From Tubulanus polymorphus (Eukaryota > Nemertea > Palaeonemertea > Tubulaniformes > Tubulanidae): DNA of 64,000 nucleotides. The stretch lies in contig NC_134029.1 of assembly GCF_964204645.1 (NCBI RefSeq), forward strand, positions 15,766,450 through 15,830,449. Direction: 5' to 3'. Each line of letters opens with the position of its first letter. The stretch's first letter is position 1. A program made the translations under genes and the position numbers. Shown here in pieces: positions 46,140-58,597 of this stretch. Under the pieces are notes generated by a model that worked only from the letters and a program-made list of their open reading frames with translations, was not told where the DNA came from and did no database searches.

Positions 46140-47990
46140 GAAATAGTCGCTACTGTTCGTTCCTCAACGAGAGGACCGACATCCCTCGACATCGATCGTG
46201 CGAGAAGCTCGCTAAGGGGGCGCTGCTGTTTGTCCCTCAACGAGAGGATCGACATCGATCGTGCGAGAAGCTCGCTAAGGGGCGCTGCTGTTCGACCCTC
46301 AACGAGAGGATCGACATCGATCGTGCGAGAGGCTCGCTAAGGGGCGCTGCTGTTCGACCCTCAACGAGAGGATCGACATCACTCGCATCGGTCGTGCGAG
46401 AAGCTCGCTAAGGGCGCGCTGCTGTTCGACCCTCAACGAGAGGACCGACATCGGTCGTGCGAGAAGCTCGCTAAGGGCGCGCTACTGTTCGTTCCTCAAC
46501 GAGAGGACCGACATCGCTCGACATCAATCGTGCGAGAAGCTCGCTAAGGGGGCGCTGCTGTTCGACCCTCAACGAGAGGATCGACATCGATCGTGCGAGA
46601 AGCTCGCTAAGGGGCGTTGCTGTTCGACCCTCAACGAGAGGACCGACATCGCTCGACATCGGTCGTGCGCGAAGCTCGCTAAGGGCGCGCTGCTGTTCGT
46701 TCCTCAACGGGAGGAGCGACGTTGCTCCAAATTGATCGTGCGAGAAGCTCGCTAAGGAGACGCCGCTGTTCGATCCTCAACGGGAGGACCGACATCGATC
46801 GTGCGAAAGGCTCGCTAAAGAGACACCGCTGTTCGATTCTCAACGGGAGGACCGACATCGATCGTGCGAGAAGCTCGTTAAGGAGACGCAGCTGTTCGAT
46901 CCTCAACGGGAGGACCGACAGCGATCGTGCGAGATGCTCGCCAATGGCGCGCTGCTGTTCGACCCTCAATGAGAGGACCGATGTTGCTCCAAATTGATCG
47001 TGCGAGAAGCTCGCTAAGGAGTCGCCGCTGTTCGATCCTCAATGAGAGGACTGACTTCGCTCGACTTTGATCGTGCAAAAGGCTTGCTAGGGAGACGCCG
47101 CTGTTCGTTCCTCAACGGGAGGACCGAGATCGATCGTACGAGAAGCTTGTTAAGGAGACGCCGCTGTTCGACCCTCAATGAGAGGACCAATGTTGCTCCA
47201 AATTGATCGTGCGAGAAGCTCGCTGAGGAGTCGCCGCTGTTCGATCCTCAATGAGAGGACTGAATTCGCTCGACTTTGATCGTGCAAAAGGCTTGCTAGG
47301 GAGACGCCGCTGTTCGTTCCTCAACGGGAGGACCGAGATCGATCGTACGAGAAGCTTGTTAAGGAGACACCGCTGTTCGTTCCTCAACGAGAGGACCGAC
47401 ATCGCTCGACATCGGTCGTGCGAGAAGCTCGCTTAGGGCGCGCTGCTGTTCGTTCCTCAACAGGAGGACCGACGTTGCTCCAAATTGATCGTGCGAGAAG
47501 CTCGCTAAGGAGTCGCCGCTGTTCGATCCTCAACGGGAGGACCGACATCGATCGTGCGAAAGGCTCGCTAAAGAGACGCCGCTGTTCGATCCTCAACGGG
47601 AGGACCGACATCGATCGTGCGAGAAACTCGTTAAGGAGACGCTGCCGTTCGATCCTCAACGGGAGGACCGACATGGATCGTGCGAGATGCTCGCTAATGG
47701 CGCGCTGCTGTTCGACCCTCAACGAGAGGACCAATGTTGACCGATGTCTCCAAATTGATCGTACGAGAAGCTTGCTAAGGAGTCGCCGCTGTTCGATCCT
47801 CTACGAGAGGATCCACTATGATCGTGCAAAAGGCTTGCTAGGGAGACGCCGCTGTTCGTTCCTCAACGGGAGGACCGAGATCGATCGTGCGAGAAGCTCG
47901 CTAAGGAGGCGCCGCTGTTCGATCCTCAACGAGAGAACCGACATCGCTTGACATCGTTTGTGCGAGAGAGACGTGTCTACCGTTCACGTT
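46140..47990. repeat. ~63-bp GC-rich minisatellite, about 28 copies
   Basis: Each unit reads roughly TGTTCGATCCTCAACG, GAGGACCGACATCG, ATCGTGCGAGAAGCTCGC, TAAGGAGACGCCGC. Unit lengths run 60-75 bp because some units add TCGCTCGACATC or TTGCTCCAAATT variants. Two small hairpins recur per unit: CCTC-AACGA-GAGG and GCGAG-AAG-CTCGC. Long open frames on both strands (for example 47418-47951 plus) follow from a period divisible by three. More diverged units continue to about 48180. Confidence 0.9.
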
Positions 47991-48180
47991 CGCTTAAGAG
48001 AATGCCGCCGTTCGGTTCTCAACGCGGGAACCGACGTCTCTCGACATTGTTCGCGTGGGAAAGACGAGTCTAGTGTCCTCAACACGAGGGCCGACAACGA
48101 CCGATAACGTTTGTGTAGGGAGTTCACTGAATTAAGCACTGTTGTCCGTTCTCAACGCGAGGACCGACGTCGACCGACAT

Positions 48181-48500
48181 TGACCGTTTTACTGTTACAG
48201 AGAGTGGAAGTAGAAGGGGACGTCTTGGCAACAAGTTCCGGGCAAAAGCAGAACGACCCTGAACAGCAGCCGCCGGTCCCCTAAGAGGGATTGGAGTGTT
48301 TCGGCTGCGACATTTAGTTCCGCTATTTAACGTACATTGTCGCTGATTGGCTGATTTACGCCGCACATGCGCACGGAGGTGCGCAACTTAGAAAATTCAA
48401 GGAAAGTGTAGAGAACAGAGTTAGAGAAAATAGAGCAGCTAGAGCGAGACTCAAACCTGGGCAAGTAAATTACTAGCGCAGCGTCATCCCACTAGATCAC
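48181..48500 (-). mobile_element. tRNA-derived SINE-like element (48425-48485) and flank
   Basis: The minus strand of 48485-48425 has an A-box-like GGTGATCTAGTGGGATGACG and a B box GGTTTGAGTCTCG about 40 nt apart, a tRNA-like head. No tail or target duplication was resolved. The remainder of the segment holds nothing recognised. Confidence 0.45.
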
Positions 48501-49469
48501 CGAGCTCGTGAAAACCAACCAAATGTTTTCAGATGCAAGATGGCCGTTCTGTTTCCTATTTTGTACCAAAAAAATGTCAATTTTGGCCTCAATTTCAACT
48601 AGGCCTACTACTCAATTGCTTATGCATGTTCATATTTTTTATTTTCATAGGAAGATGGACCACCGCGTTCGGTACGAGTGGTGCAGAAGATTCCAATCAA
48701 TCCACAGGTTAACCACATGGAGAGACATGACAGATGAGTCAACATGACAGATTGACATTGACATTTCCACCAAGTACTAACTAATCACCTAAAAGGACCC
48801 ATTAGGCCCAATGTTTGTTAAAGTCTATCATACTGAATGTATATAATTCATCACCTAGGAATCCCCGAATTGAGGGAAATCTATGATAGAATGTATTGTT
48901 ATTACACAGCAAACCCACAGTTAGATTGGTCTGGTAAAATCTATCATATGGATTATTATGTACTATAAGACAAAGGACCCAATAGGTCGGTACAATCTAT
49001 CATGTGGAATGTATTAGTTATTACACAGGAAACCAGCTGTTTGATCGACCCAATAGATAGGTACAATCTATAAAATGTAATAGGCCCTATATCATTTATA
49101 AAAATATATTAATGTAATTGATTTAATGTATTTATATACATGTATCTACCCTAGATACATCTTGTACCCAAAAACTGAGCTTGGTCAGAATCAACATGGT
49201 TGACTGGTGGCCATTTTTGTTCGCTGAAATCAGCACTTTCCTACTCATTTTTGAAGTTTTCAAGGGAATTTTGAAGACACTGATCGAATTACCTTGATCT
49301 ATCAGATCGTGTACTCGAAGGTTCCATCAGCATGAGAGAAATTTTGGGTCAATCGGATGCAAGATGGCCATCCTGTGACCTTTTTTCGTACCCAAAAAAT
49401 ATCAATTTTTGTCTCAATTTCAACCACTACTCAATTGCTTATGCATGTTCATATTTTTAATTTTCGCAG

Positions 49470-49583
49470 GAAAATGGACCACCGAGTTCGATACAATTGG
49501 TGTGGAAGATTCCAATCAATCCGCAGTTGAATCACATAGAGAGAGTCTTATGGTAGATACGAGTCAACTTTCCGAGACCGATG
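49470..49583 (+). other. Exon-like cassette, 114 nt, phase 1-1
   Basis: Preceded by TTTTTAATTTTCGCAG and followed by GATG/GTAAATCAG. Open in the frame TTEFDTIGVEDSNQSAVESH. 114 nt with split codons at both ends in the same phase. Confidence 0.4.
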
Positions 49584-50580
49584 GTAAATCAGTTTAGTTA
49601 TTTCATACCTTTTTAGCCCACTAGGGACTTTAGACCGAAAGTCGATTATTTGGGATATTTCTCTAAAACTTTTGAACACATACTGTAGGCCTACCTGAAT
49701 TTGATCATCATACTACCAGTGAAACTGGTATATTGTGGGTTGACTGTAAATCAATTTTAACAATATGTTTCCGTGCCTACCATTTGAAATTATAATCAAA
49801 TCATCAAAAATCAATGGTTCGTAGGCATGGAAACTCAGGACGCATATTGTTAGAATTTCAAAAATGGCTTATTTTTAGCCTACTTGGGAGTCCCAGCAGG
49901 CTATTGCGTTCACTTTTCGTCCGTCCGTCCGTCCGTCCGTAGACGGAATCCAGTTATTTTGGGAAGTTTTGAAGACGCTTCAAGGTAACGTCTTGATATT
50001 TGGGTTACACGTGTATCTACCCTAGACACATCTTCAGCCCAAAAACTGACCCTGTCAGAATCAAGATGGCTGACTGGCAGCCATTGTTGTTCGCCAAAAT
50101 CAGCACTTTTTACACATTTTTGAACTTTTTGAGGGAAATTTTGAAGACGCTTCGATCAATTACCTTGATCTTTCGGATATATATGAATCCCCCCAGGGCC
50201 CATCAACGAAACAAAAATTGGGTCGGTCGGACTCAAGATGGCCGTCCTATGACCTTTTTAGTGCCCAAAAATGTTAATTTTTGCCCGAATTCTGAGTCCT
50301 GTAGCTTCCTACTGGTTTACCATTTCTCAATGCAATTTGTGATGGGTATTCTTTGGAAAGGGATGTTTTATACCTCAGACAGGTATTTTTCATCAGCCAA
50401 TTATGACACAATTGGCGGCCATCTTGGTGTCACCAGTACTCATTCGTAAGTGGGAAAAAGTTTTTCCACATTATATTGATACCTAAGCGTATTTTGCTAC
50501 CACAATCAATTAGAAAGTTGTAGCTCATAACGTGTTCTATGATTGTGGTGAGTTTCAAGGTAATTGGATTTCGTATATGG

Positions 50581-51238
50581 CCACCAGGGGGCGTTGAATA
50601 ATACAATATCTTAGCATTTCTTTATTATATTCGTACCTATGCATATTTTGTAACCACAATCAATTGGAAAGTTGTAGCTCATGACATCATCTATGATTGT
50701 TGTGAGTTTTAAGGACATTAGTTTTTCTATATGGTCACCAGGGGGCGTTGAATAGTAGAATAACTTAGTATTTCCTTATTATATTGGTACCAAGGGCGTA
50801 CTCTTTTATGACCTCCGAAGTCTCCGTCCGAAATCTCCGGTTGGCTCCACACAAAATCCGAATCACACCACCTCGACAGAAAGGAGGTTTCGGAGACTCC
50901 AAAAAGTCACGTGACCAATAAAAGAGTACGATTGGAGGCAAACGGATTCTCCGATCTGATAAAAGAGTTCGCTCCTAGGCATATTTTGTTACCATGATCA
51001 ATTGCAAAGTTGTAGTTCATGACATGTTCTATGATTGTGGTGAGTTTCGAGGTCATTGGGTTTTGAATATGGTCACCAGGGGGCGTTGAATAGTAGAATG
51101 ACTTAGTATTTCCATACTAAATTGGTAACGAGGCATATTTTGTTATCACAATCAATTACAAAATCGTAGCTGCTGACATGTTCTATGATTTTGGTGAGTT
51201 TCAAGGTCGTTGGTTTTTGTAAATGGTCACCAGGGGGC
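50581..51238. promoter_or_regulatory. Cluster of four CTCF-like core motifs
   Basis: CCACCAGGGGGCG at 50581 and TCACCAGGGGGCG at 50735, 51073 and 51226 match the CTCF core consensus CCASYAGRKGGC (the last three with T for the first C). Spacing is about 153 bp, or 338 bp where the MITE intervenes. Same cluster at +2523 and +5046. Binding is inference. Confidence 0.5.
50793..50974. mobile_element. ~180-bp MITE inside tandem unit (copies also at +2523 and +5046)
   Basis: Ends GGGCGTACTCTTTTAT and ATAAAAGAGTTCGCTC are inverted with few mismatches. The inner part folds (CCTCCGAAGTCTCC against GGTTTCGGAGACTCC). The empty form TTGGTACCTAGGCATATT occurs at 61479-61496. A duplication of 1-2 bp (C or CC) is possible. 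Also at 53316-53497 and 55839-56020. Confidence 0.65.
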
Positions 51239-52111
51239 GTTGAATATTGAAATTGTTAGATTGTTGAGCATTTGAAACCATTTCCCAAGTGGGCATGGTG
51301 TCCCTGGACCCCTAGTTTCTCATTTCAACATGCGAAAATGAAAACTTTTTGGCAATCTTTCAATACAGCGTAAAATGGATATAAAAACAATGGTTTATTA
51401 AAACTGCACAGTTTCACTGGTAGTATTAAAACCAATTAGGCGTATGTGTTCAAAACATTAATGTATAGGCCTATTAATGTATATTATTCATCACATAGGA
51501 ATCCCCGAATTGAGGGAAATCTATGATAGAATGTATTGTTATAACACAGGAAACCCAGAGTTAGATTGGTCTGATGGTAAAATCTATCATATGGATTATT
51601 ATGTACTATAAGACAAATGACCCAATAGGTCGGTACAATCTATCATGTGGAATGTATTAGTTATTACACAGGAAACCAGCTGTTTCATGGACCCAATAGA
51701 TAGCTTCAATCTATAAAATGTAATGGGCCCTATATCATTCATAGAAATATATTAATTTAATTGATTTAATGTATTTATATACATGCATCTACCCTAGATA
51801 CATCTTCTGCCCAAAAACTGAGCTTGGTCAGAATCAACATGGTTGACTGGTGGCCTTTTTTGTTCGCTGAAATCAGCACTTTCTTACTCATTTTTGAAGT
51901 TTTCAAGGGAATTTTGAAAATTCTGATCAATTACCTTGATCTATCAGATTGTATACCCGAAGGGTGCATCGGCATGAGAGAAATTTTGGGTCAATCGGAT
52001 GCAAGATGGCCGTCCTGTGACCTTTTATCGTACCCAAAAAATGTCAATTTTGGTCTCAATTTCAACCACTACTCAATTGCTTATGCATGTTCATATTTTT
52101 AATTTTTACAG

Positions 52112-52226
52112 GAAGATGGACCACCGAGTTCGATACAAATTGGTGTGAAAGATGCCAATCAATCTGCAGTTGAATCACATAGAGAGAGTCTTATGACAGA
52201 TATGAGTCGACTTTCCACAACCGATG
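52112..52226 (+). other. Exon-like cassette, 115 nt (also 54635-54749 and 57158-57272)
   Basis: Same acceptor and donor, but one extra A (GATACAAATTGG) shifts the frame compared with the 114-nt copies. It is open in the frame EDGPPSSIQIGVKDANQSAV. Confidence 0.35.
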
Positions 52227-52382
52227 GTAAATCAGTTTAGTTATTTCATATCTTTTTAGCCACATGAAATGGACTTAAGCGGGTTATCGCATCCGCTTTG
52301 TGTCATTGTCCCGAGCTTGACAGAATCCAGTTATTCTGATACATTTTGAAATCAGCACTTTTAGACATTGTTTGAACCTTTT

Positions 52383-53839
52383 TAGCCCACTTGGGACTTT
52401 AGTCCCAGTGGGCTATTGCGTTCACTTTTCGTCCATTGTCCGTCATAGCGTACGTCCGTCCGTAGACGGAATCCAGTTATTTTGGGAAGTTTTGAAGACG
52501 CTTCAAGGTAACGTCTTGATATTTGGGTTACACGTGTATCTACCCTAGACACATCTTCAGCCCAAAAACTGACCCTGTCAGAATCAAGATGGCTGACTGG
52601 CAGCCATTGTTGTTCGCCAAAATCAGCACTTTTTACACATTTTTGAACTTTTTGAGGGAAATTTTGAAGACGCTTCGATCAATTACCTTGATCTTTCGGA
52701 TATATATGAATCCCCCCAGGGCCCATCAACGAAACAAAAATTGGGTCGGTCGGACTCAAGATGGCCGTCCTATGACCTTTTTAGTGCCCAAAAATGTTAA
52801 TTTTTGCCCGAATTCTGAGTCCTGTAGCTTCCTACTGGTTTACCATTTCTCAATGCAATTTGTGATGGGTATTCTTTGGAAAGGGATGTTTTATACCTCA
52901 GACAGGTATTTTTCATCAGCCAATTATGACACAATTGGCGGCCATCTTGGTGTCACCAGTACTCATTCGTAAGTGGGAAAAAGTTTTTCCACATTATATT
53001 GATACCTAAGCGTATTTTGCTACCACAATCAATTAGAAAGTTGTAGCTCATAACGTGTTCTATGATTGTGGTGAGTTTCAAGGTAATTGGATTTCGTATA
53101 TGGCCACCAGGGGGCGTTGAATAATACAATATCTTAGCATTTCTTTATTATATTCGTACCTATGCATATTTTGTAACCACAATCAATTGGAAAGTTGTAG
53201 CTCATGACATCATCTATGATTGTTGTGAGTTTTAAGGACATTAGTTTTTCTATATGGTCACCAGGGGGCGTTGAATAGTAGAATAACTTAGTATTTCCTT
53301 ATTATATTGGTACCAAGGGCGTACTCTTTTATGACCTCCGAAGTCTCCGTCCGAAATCTCCGGTTGGCTCCACACAAAATCCGAATCACACCACCTCGAC
53401 AGAAAGGAGGTTTCGGAGACTCCAAAAAGTCACGTGACCAATAAAAGAGTACGATTGGAGGCAAACGGATTCTCCGATCTGATAAAAGAGTTCGCTCCTA
53501 GGCATATTTTGTTACCATGATCAATTGCAAAGTTGTAGTTCATGACATGTTCTATGATTGTGGTGAGTTTCGAGGTCATTGGGTTTTGAATATGGTCACC
53601 AGGGGGCGTTGAATAGTAGAATGACTTAGTATTTCCATACTAAATTGGTAACGAGGCATATTTTGTTATCACAATCAATTACAAAATCGTAGCTGCTGAC
53701 ATGTTCTATGATTTTGGTGAGTTTCAAGGTCGTTGGTTTTTGTAAATGGTCACCAGGGGGCGTTGAATATTGAAATTGTTAGATTGTTGAGCATTTGAAA
53801 CCATTTCCCAAGTGGGCATGGTGTCCCTGGACCCCTAGT
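52383..53839. mobile_element. Helentron-like element, copy 2
   Basis: TAGCCCACTTGGGACTTTAG start, with a near-perfect hairpin AGCCCACTTGGGACT/AGTCCCAGTGGGCT, and CCCTAGT end. Part of tandem units 1 and 2. Confidence 0.7.
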
Positions 53840-54977
53840 TTCTCATTTCAACATGCGAAAATGAAAACTTTTTGGCAATCTTTCAATACAGCGTAAAATG
53901 GATATAAAAACAATGGTTTATTAAAACTGCACAGTTTCACTGGTAGTATTAAAACCAATTAGGCGTATGTGTTCAAAACATTAATGTATAGGCCTATTAA
54001 TGTATATTATTCATCACATAGGAATCCCCGAATTGAGGGAAATCTATGATAGAATGTATTGTTATAACACAGGAAACCCAGAGTTAGATTGGTCTGATGG
54101 TAAAATCTATCATATGGATTATTATGTACTATAAGACAAATGACCCAATAGGTCGGTACAATCTATCATGTGGAATGTATTAGTTATTACACAGGAAACC
54201 AGCTGTTTCATGGACCCAATAGATAGCTTCAATCTATAAAATGTAATGGGCCCTATATCATTCATAGAAATATATTAATTTAATTGATTTAATGTATTTA
54301 TATACATGCATCTACCCTAGATACATCTTCTGCCCAAAAACTGAGCTTGGTCAGAATCAACATGGTTGACTGGTGGCCTTTTTTGTTCGCTGAAATCAGC
54401 ACTTTCTTACTCATTTTTGAAGTTTTCAAGGGAATTTTGAAAATTCTGATCAATTACCTTGATCTATCAGATTGTATACCCGAAGGGTGCATCGGCATGA
54501 GAGAAATTTTGGGTCAATCGGATGCAAGATGGCCGTCCTGTGACCTTTTATCGTACCCAAAAAATGTCAATTTTGGTCTCAATTTCAACCACTACTCAAT
54601 TGCTTATGCATGTTCATATTTTTAATTTTTACAGGAAGATGGACCACCGAGTTCGATACAAATTGGTGTGAAAGATGCCAATCAATCTGCAGTTGAATCA
54701 CATAGAGAGAGTCTTATGACAGATATGAGTCGACTTTCCACAACCGATGGTAAATCAGTTTAGTTATTTCATATCTTTTTAGCCACATGAAATGGACTTA
54801 AGCGGGTTATCGCATCCGCTTTGTGTCATTGTCCCGAGCTTGACAGAATCCAGTTATTCTGATACATTTTGAAATCAGCACTTTTAGACATTGTTTGAAC
54901 CTTTTTAGCCCACTTGGGACTTTAGTCCCAGTGGGCTATTGCGTTCACTTTTCGTCCATTGTCCGTCATAGCGTACG
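52455..54977 (+). repeat. 2523-bp tandem unit, copy 2
   Basis: Offset exactly 2523 bp from copy 1 throughout. Confidence 0.9.
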
Positions 54978-56362
54978 TCCGTCCGTAGACGGAATCCAGT
55001 TATTTTGGGAAGTTTTGAAGACGCTTCAAGGTAACGTCTTGATATTTGGGTTACACGTGTATCTACCCTAGACACATCTTCAGCCCAAAAACTGACCCTG
55101 TCAGAATCAAGATGGCTGACTGGCAGCCATTGTTGTTCGCCAAAATCAGCACTTTTTACACATTTTTGAACTTTTTGAGGGAAATTTTGAAGACGCTTCG
55201 ATCAATTACCTTGATCTTTCGGATATATATGAATCCCCCCAGGGCCCATCAACGAAACAAAAATTGGGTCGGTCGGACTCAAGATGGCCGTCCTATGACC
55301 TTTTTAGTGCCCAAAAATGTTAATTTTTGCCCGAATTCTGAGTCCTGTAGCTTCCTACTGGTTTACCATTTCTCAATGCAATTTGTGATGGGTATTCTTT
55401 GGAAAGGGATGTTTTATACCTCAGACAGGTATTTTTCATCAGCCAATTATGACACAATTGGCGGCCATCTTGGTGTCACCAGTACTCATTCGTAAGTGGG
55501 AAAAAGTTTTTCCACATTATATTGATACCTAAGCGTATTTTGCTACCACAATCAATTAGAAAGTTGTAGCTCATAACGTGTTCTATGATTGTGGTGAGTT
55601 TCAAGGTAATTGGATTTCGTATATGGCCACCAGGGGGCGTTGAATAATACAATATCTTAGCATTTCTTTATTATATTCGTACCTATGCATATTTTGTAAC
55701 CACAATCAATTGGAAAGTTGTAGCTCATGACATCATCTATGATTGTTGTGAGTTTTAAGGACATTAGTTTTTCTATATGGTCACCAGGGGGCGTTGAATA
55801 GTAGAATAACTTAGTATTTCCTTATTATATTGGTACCAAGGGCGTACTCTTTTATGACCTCCGAAGTCTCCGTCCGAAATCTCCGGTTGGCTCCACACAA
55901 AATCCGAATCACACCACCTCGACAGAAAGGAGGTTTCGGAGACTCCAAAAAGTCACGTGACCAATAAAAGAGTACGATTGGAGGCAAACGGATTCTCCGA
56001 TCTGATAAAAGAGTTCGCTCCTAGGCATATTTTGTTACCATGATCAATTGCAAAGTTGTAGTTCATGACATGTTCTATGATTGTGGTGAGTTTCGAGGTC
56101 ATTGGGTTTTGAATATGGTCACCAGGGGGCGTTGAATAGTAGAATGACTTAGTATTTCCATACTAAATTGGTAACGAGGCATATTTTGTTATCACAATCA
56201 ATTACAAAATCGTAGCTGCTGACATGTTCTATGATTTTGGTGAGTTTCAAGGTCGTTGGTTTTTGTAAATGGTCACCAGGGGGCGTTGAATATTGAAATT
56301 GTTAGATTGTTGAGCATTTGAAACCATTTCCCAAGTGGGCATGGTGTCCCTGGACCCCTAGT
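54906..56362. mobile_element. Helentron-like element, copy 3
   Basis: Same ends and content as copy 2, offset 2523 bp. Confidence 0.7.
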
Positions 56363-57552
56363 TTCTCATTTCAACATGCGAAAATGAAAACTTTTTGGCA
56401 ATCTTTCAATACAGCGTAAAATGGATATAAAAACAATGGTTTATTAAAACTGCACAGTTTCACTGGTAGTATTAAAACCAATTAGGCGTATGTGTTCAAA
56501 ACATTAATGTATAGGCCTATTAATGTATATTATTCATCACATAGGAATCCCCGAATTGAGGGAAATCTATGATAGAATGTATTGTTATAACACAGGAAAC
56601 CCAGAGTTAGATTGGTCTGATGGTAAAATCTATCATATGGATTATTATGTACTATAAGACAAATGACCCAATAGGTCGGTACAATCTATCATGTGGAATG
56701 TATTAGTTATTACACAGGAAACCAGCTGTTTCATGGACCCAATAGATAGCTTCAATCTATAAAATGTAATGGGCCCTATATCATTCATAGAAATATATTA
56801 ATTTAATTGATTTAATGTATTTATATACATGCATCTACCCTAGATACATCTTCTGCCCAAAAACTGAGCTTGGTCAGAATCAACATGGTTGACTGGTGGC
56901 CTTTTTTGTTCGCTGAAATCAGCACTTTCTTACTCATTTTTGAAGTTTTCAAGGGAATTTTGAAAATTCTGATCAATTACCTTGATCTATCAGATTGTAT
57001 ACCCGAAGGGTGCATCGGCATGAGAGAAATTTTGGGTCAATCGGATGCAAGATGGCCGTCCTGTGACCTTTTATCGTACCCAAAAAATGTCAATTTTGGT
57101 CTCAATTTCAACCACTACTCAATTGCTTATGCATGTTCATATTTTTAATTTTTACAGGAAGATGGACCACCGAGTTCGATACAAATTGGTGTGAAAGATG
57201 CCAATCAATCTGCAGTTGAATCACATAGAGAGAGTCTTATGACAGATATGAGTCGACTTTCCACAACCGATGGTAAATCAGTTTAGTTATTTCATATCTT
57301 TTTAGCCACATGAAATGGACTTAAGCGGGTTATCGCATCCGCTTTGTGTCATTGTCCCGAGCTTGACAGAATCCAGTTATTCTGATACATTTTGAAATCA
57401 GCACTTTTAGACATTGTTTGAACCTTTTTAGCCCACTTGGGACTTTAGTCCCAGTGGGCTATTGCGTTCACTTTTCGTCCATTGTCCGTCATAGCGTACG
57501 TCCGTCCGTAGACGGAATCCAGTTATTTTGGGAAGTTTTGAAGACGCTTCAA
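54978..57552 (+). repeat. 2523-bp tandem unit, copy 3, with start of a fourth
   Basis: Offset exactly 5046 bp from copy 1. A fourth unit begins at about 57501 and diverges from 57553 on (AATGTAATG in place of AAGGTAACG). Confidence 0.9.
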
Positions 57553-58597
57553 TGTAATGTCTTGATATTTGGGTTACACATGTATCTACCCTAGACACAT
57601 CTTCAGCCCCAAAACTGGCCCTGTCAGAATCAAGATGGCCGACTGGCAGCCATTGATGTTCGCCAAAATCAACACTTTTTACACATTTTTTAACTTTTTG
57701 AGGGAACATTTTGATCTTTCGGATGTATGTGCATCCCCCCAGGGCCCATCAGCATAACAAAAATTGGGTCGATCGAACTCAAGATGGCCATCCTATGACC
57801 TTTTTTAATGCCAAAAAATGTCAATTTTGGCCTGAATTCCGAGTCCTGTAGCTTCCTACTTGTTTGCCATTTCTCATTGCAATTTGTGATGGGTATTCTT
57901 AAGAAAGGGATGTTTTATACCTGAGACAGGTATTTTTGATCAGCCAATTATGACGCAATTGGCGGCCATCTTGGTGTCATCAGTACTCATTCCTAGGTGG
58001 GAAAAAAATTTTCCACATTATATTGATACCTAGGCGTATTTTGTTACCACAATCAATAAGAAAGTTGTAGCTCATAACATGATCTATGATTGTGGTGAGT
58101 TTCAAGGTCATTGGTTTTGTATATGGCCCAGTGTGCATTGAATAATACAATATCTTTCCATATTATATTCGTATCAATGCATATTTTGTAACCACAATCA
58201 ATTGCAAAGTTGTAGCTCATGAAATTATCTATGATTGTGGCAAGTTTTAAGGACATTAGTTATTCTATATGGTCACCAAGAGGCATTGAATAGTAGAATA
58301 ACTTAGTATTTCCTTATATTGGTACCTAGGCTTATTTTGTTACCATGATCAATTAGAAAGTTTTAGTTCATGACATGTTCTATGATCTAGTATTTCCATA
58401 TTAAATTGGTAACAAGGCATATTTTGTCATCACAATCCATGAAATCATTCCTCCTGACATGTACCATGATTGTGGTGAGTTTCAAGGCCATTGGTTTTTG
58501 TATATGGTCACCAGGGGGCGTTGAATATTGAAATTGTTAGATTGTTGAGCATACGGAAACATTTCTCAAGTGGGCATGGTGTCCCTGGACCCCTAGT
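57429..58597. mobile_element. Helentron-like element, copy 4, diverged
   Basis: Same 5' hairpin and CCCTAGT end, but shorter, without the internal MITE and with decayed subrepeats (GTCACCAAGAGGCATT). Confidence 0.65.

Larger units (their letters stand above)
49876..51316. mobile_element. Helentron-like non-autonomous element, copy 1
   Basis: Begins TAGCCTACTTGGGAGTCC and ends GGACCCCTAGT. The flanks ATGGCTTATTTT and TTCTCATTTCAAC are contiguous as ATGGCTTATTTTTTCTCATT at 59982 and 62422, so the element went in between two T with no duplication. Left-terminal GCCCACTTGGG (intact in other copies) recurs inverted as CCCAAGTGGGC some 24-30 bp inside the right end, an asymmetric inverted repeat. 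Contains four ~155-bp subrepeats and one MITE. Confidence 0.7.
49932..52454 (+). repeat. 2523-bp tandem unit, copy 1
   Basis: First of three copies that read identically at every place compared, including open frames of 149 and 92 codons. Identity starts inside a Helentron-like element at the CCGT tract before AGACGGAATCC. Confidence 0.9.

Noticed and set aside
46140-47990. CRISPR-like array or repeat protein
   Set aside because: Units are contiguous without unique spacers and the genome is metazoan. The open frames on both strands follow from period and composition.
50000-50449. 149-codon open frame repeated in each 2523-bp unit
   Set aside because: It runs through the Helentron-like element and its related non-coding blocks, has no known domain, and diverged copies (57569, 60694) are broken. 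Identity between the three copies only reflects the recent duplication.
51824-52102. 92-codon open frame in each unit
   Set aside because: Same reasoning. It overlaps the region upstream of the exon-like cassette and is not conserved as a frame in outer copies.
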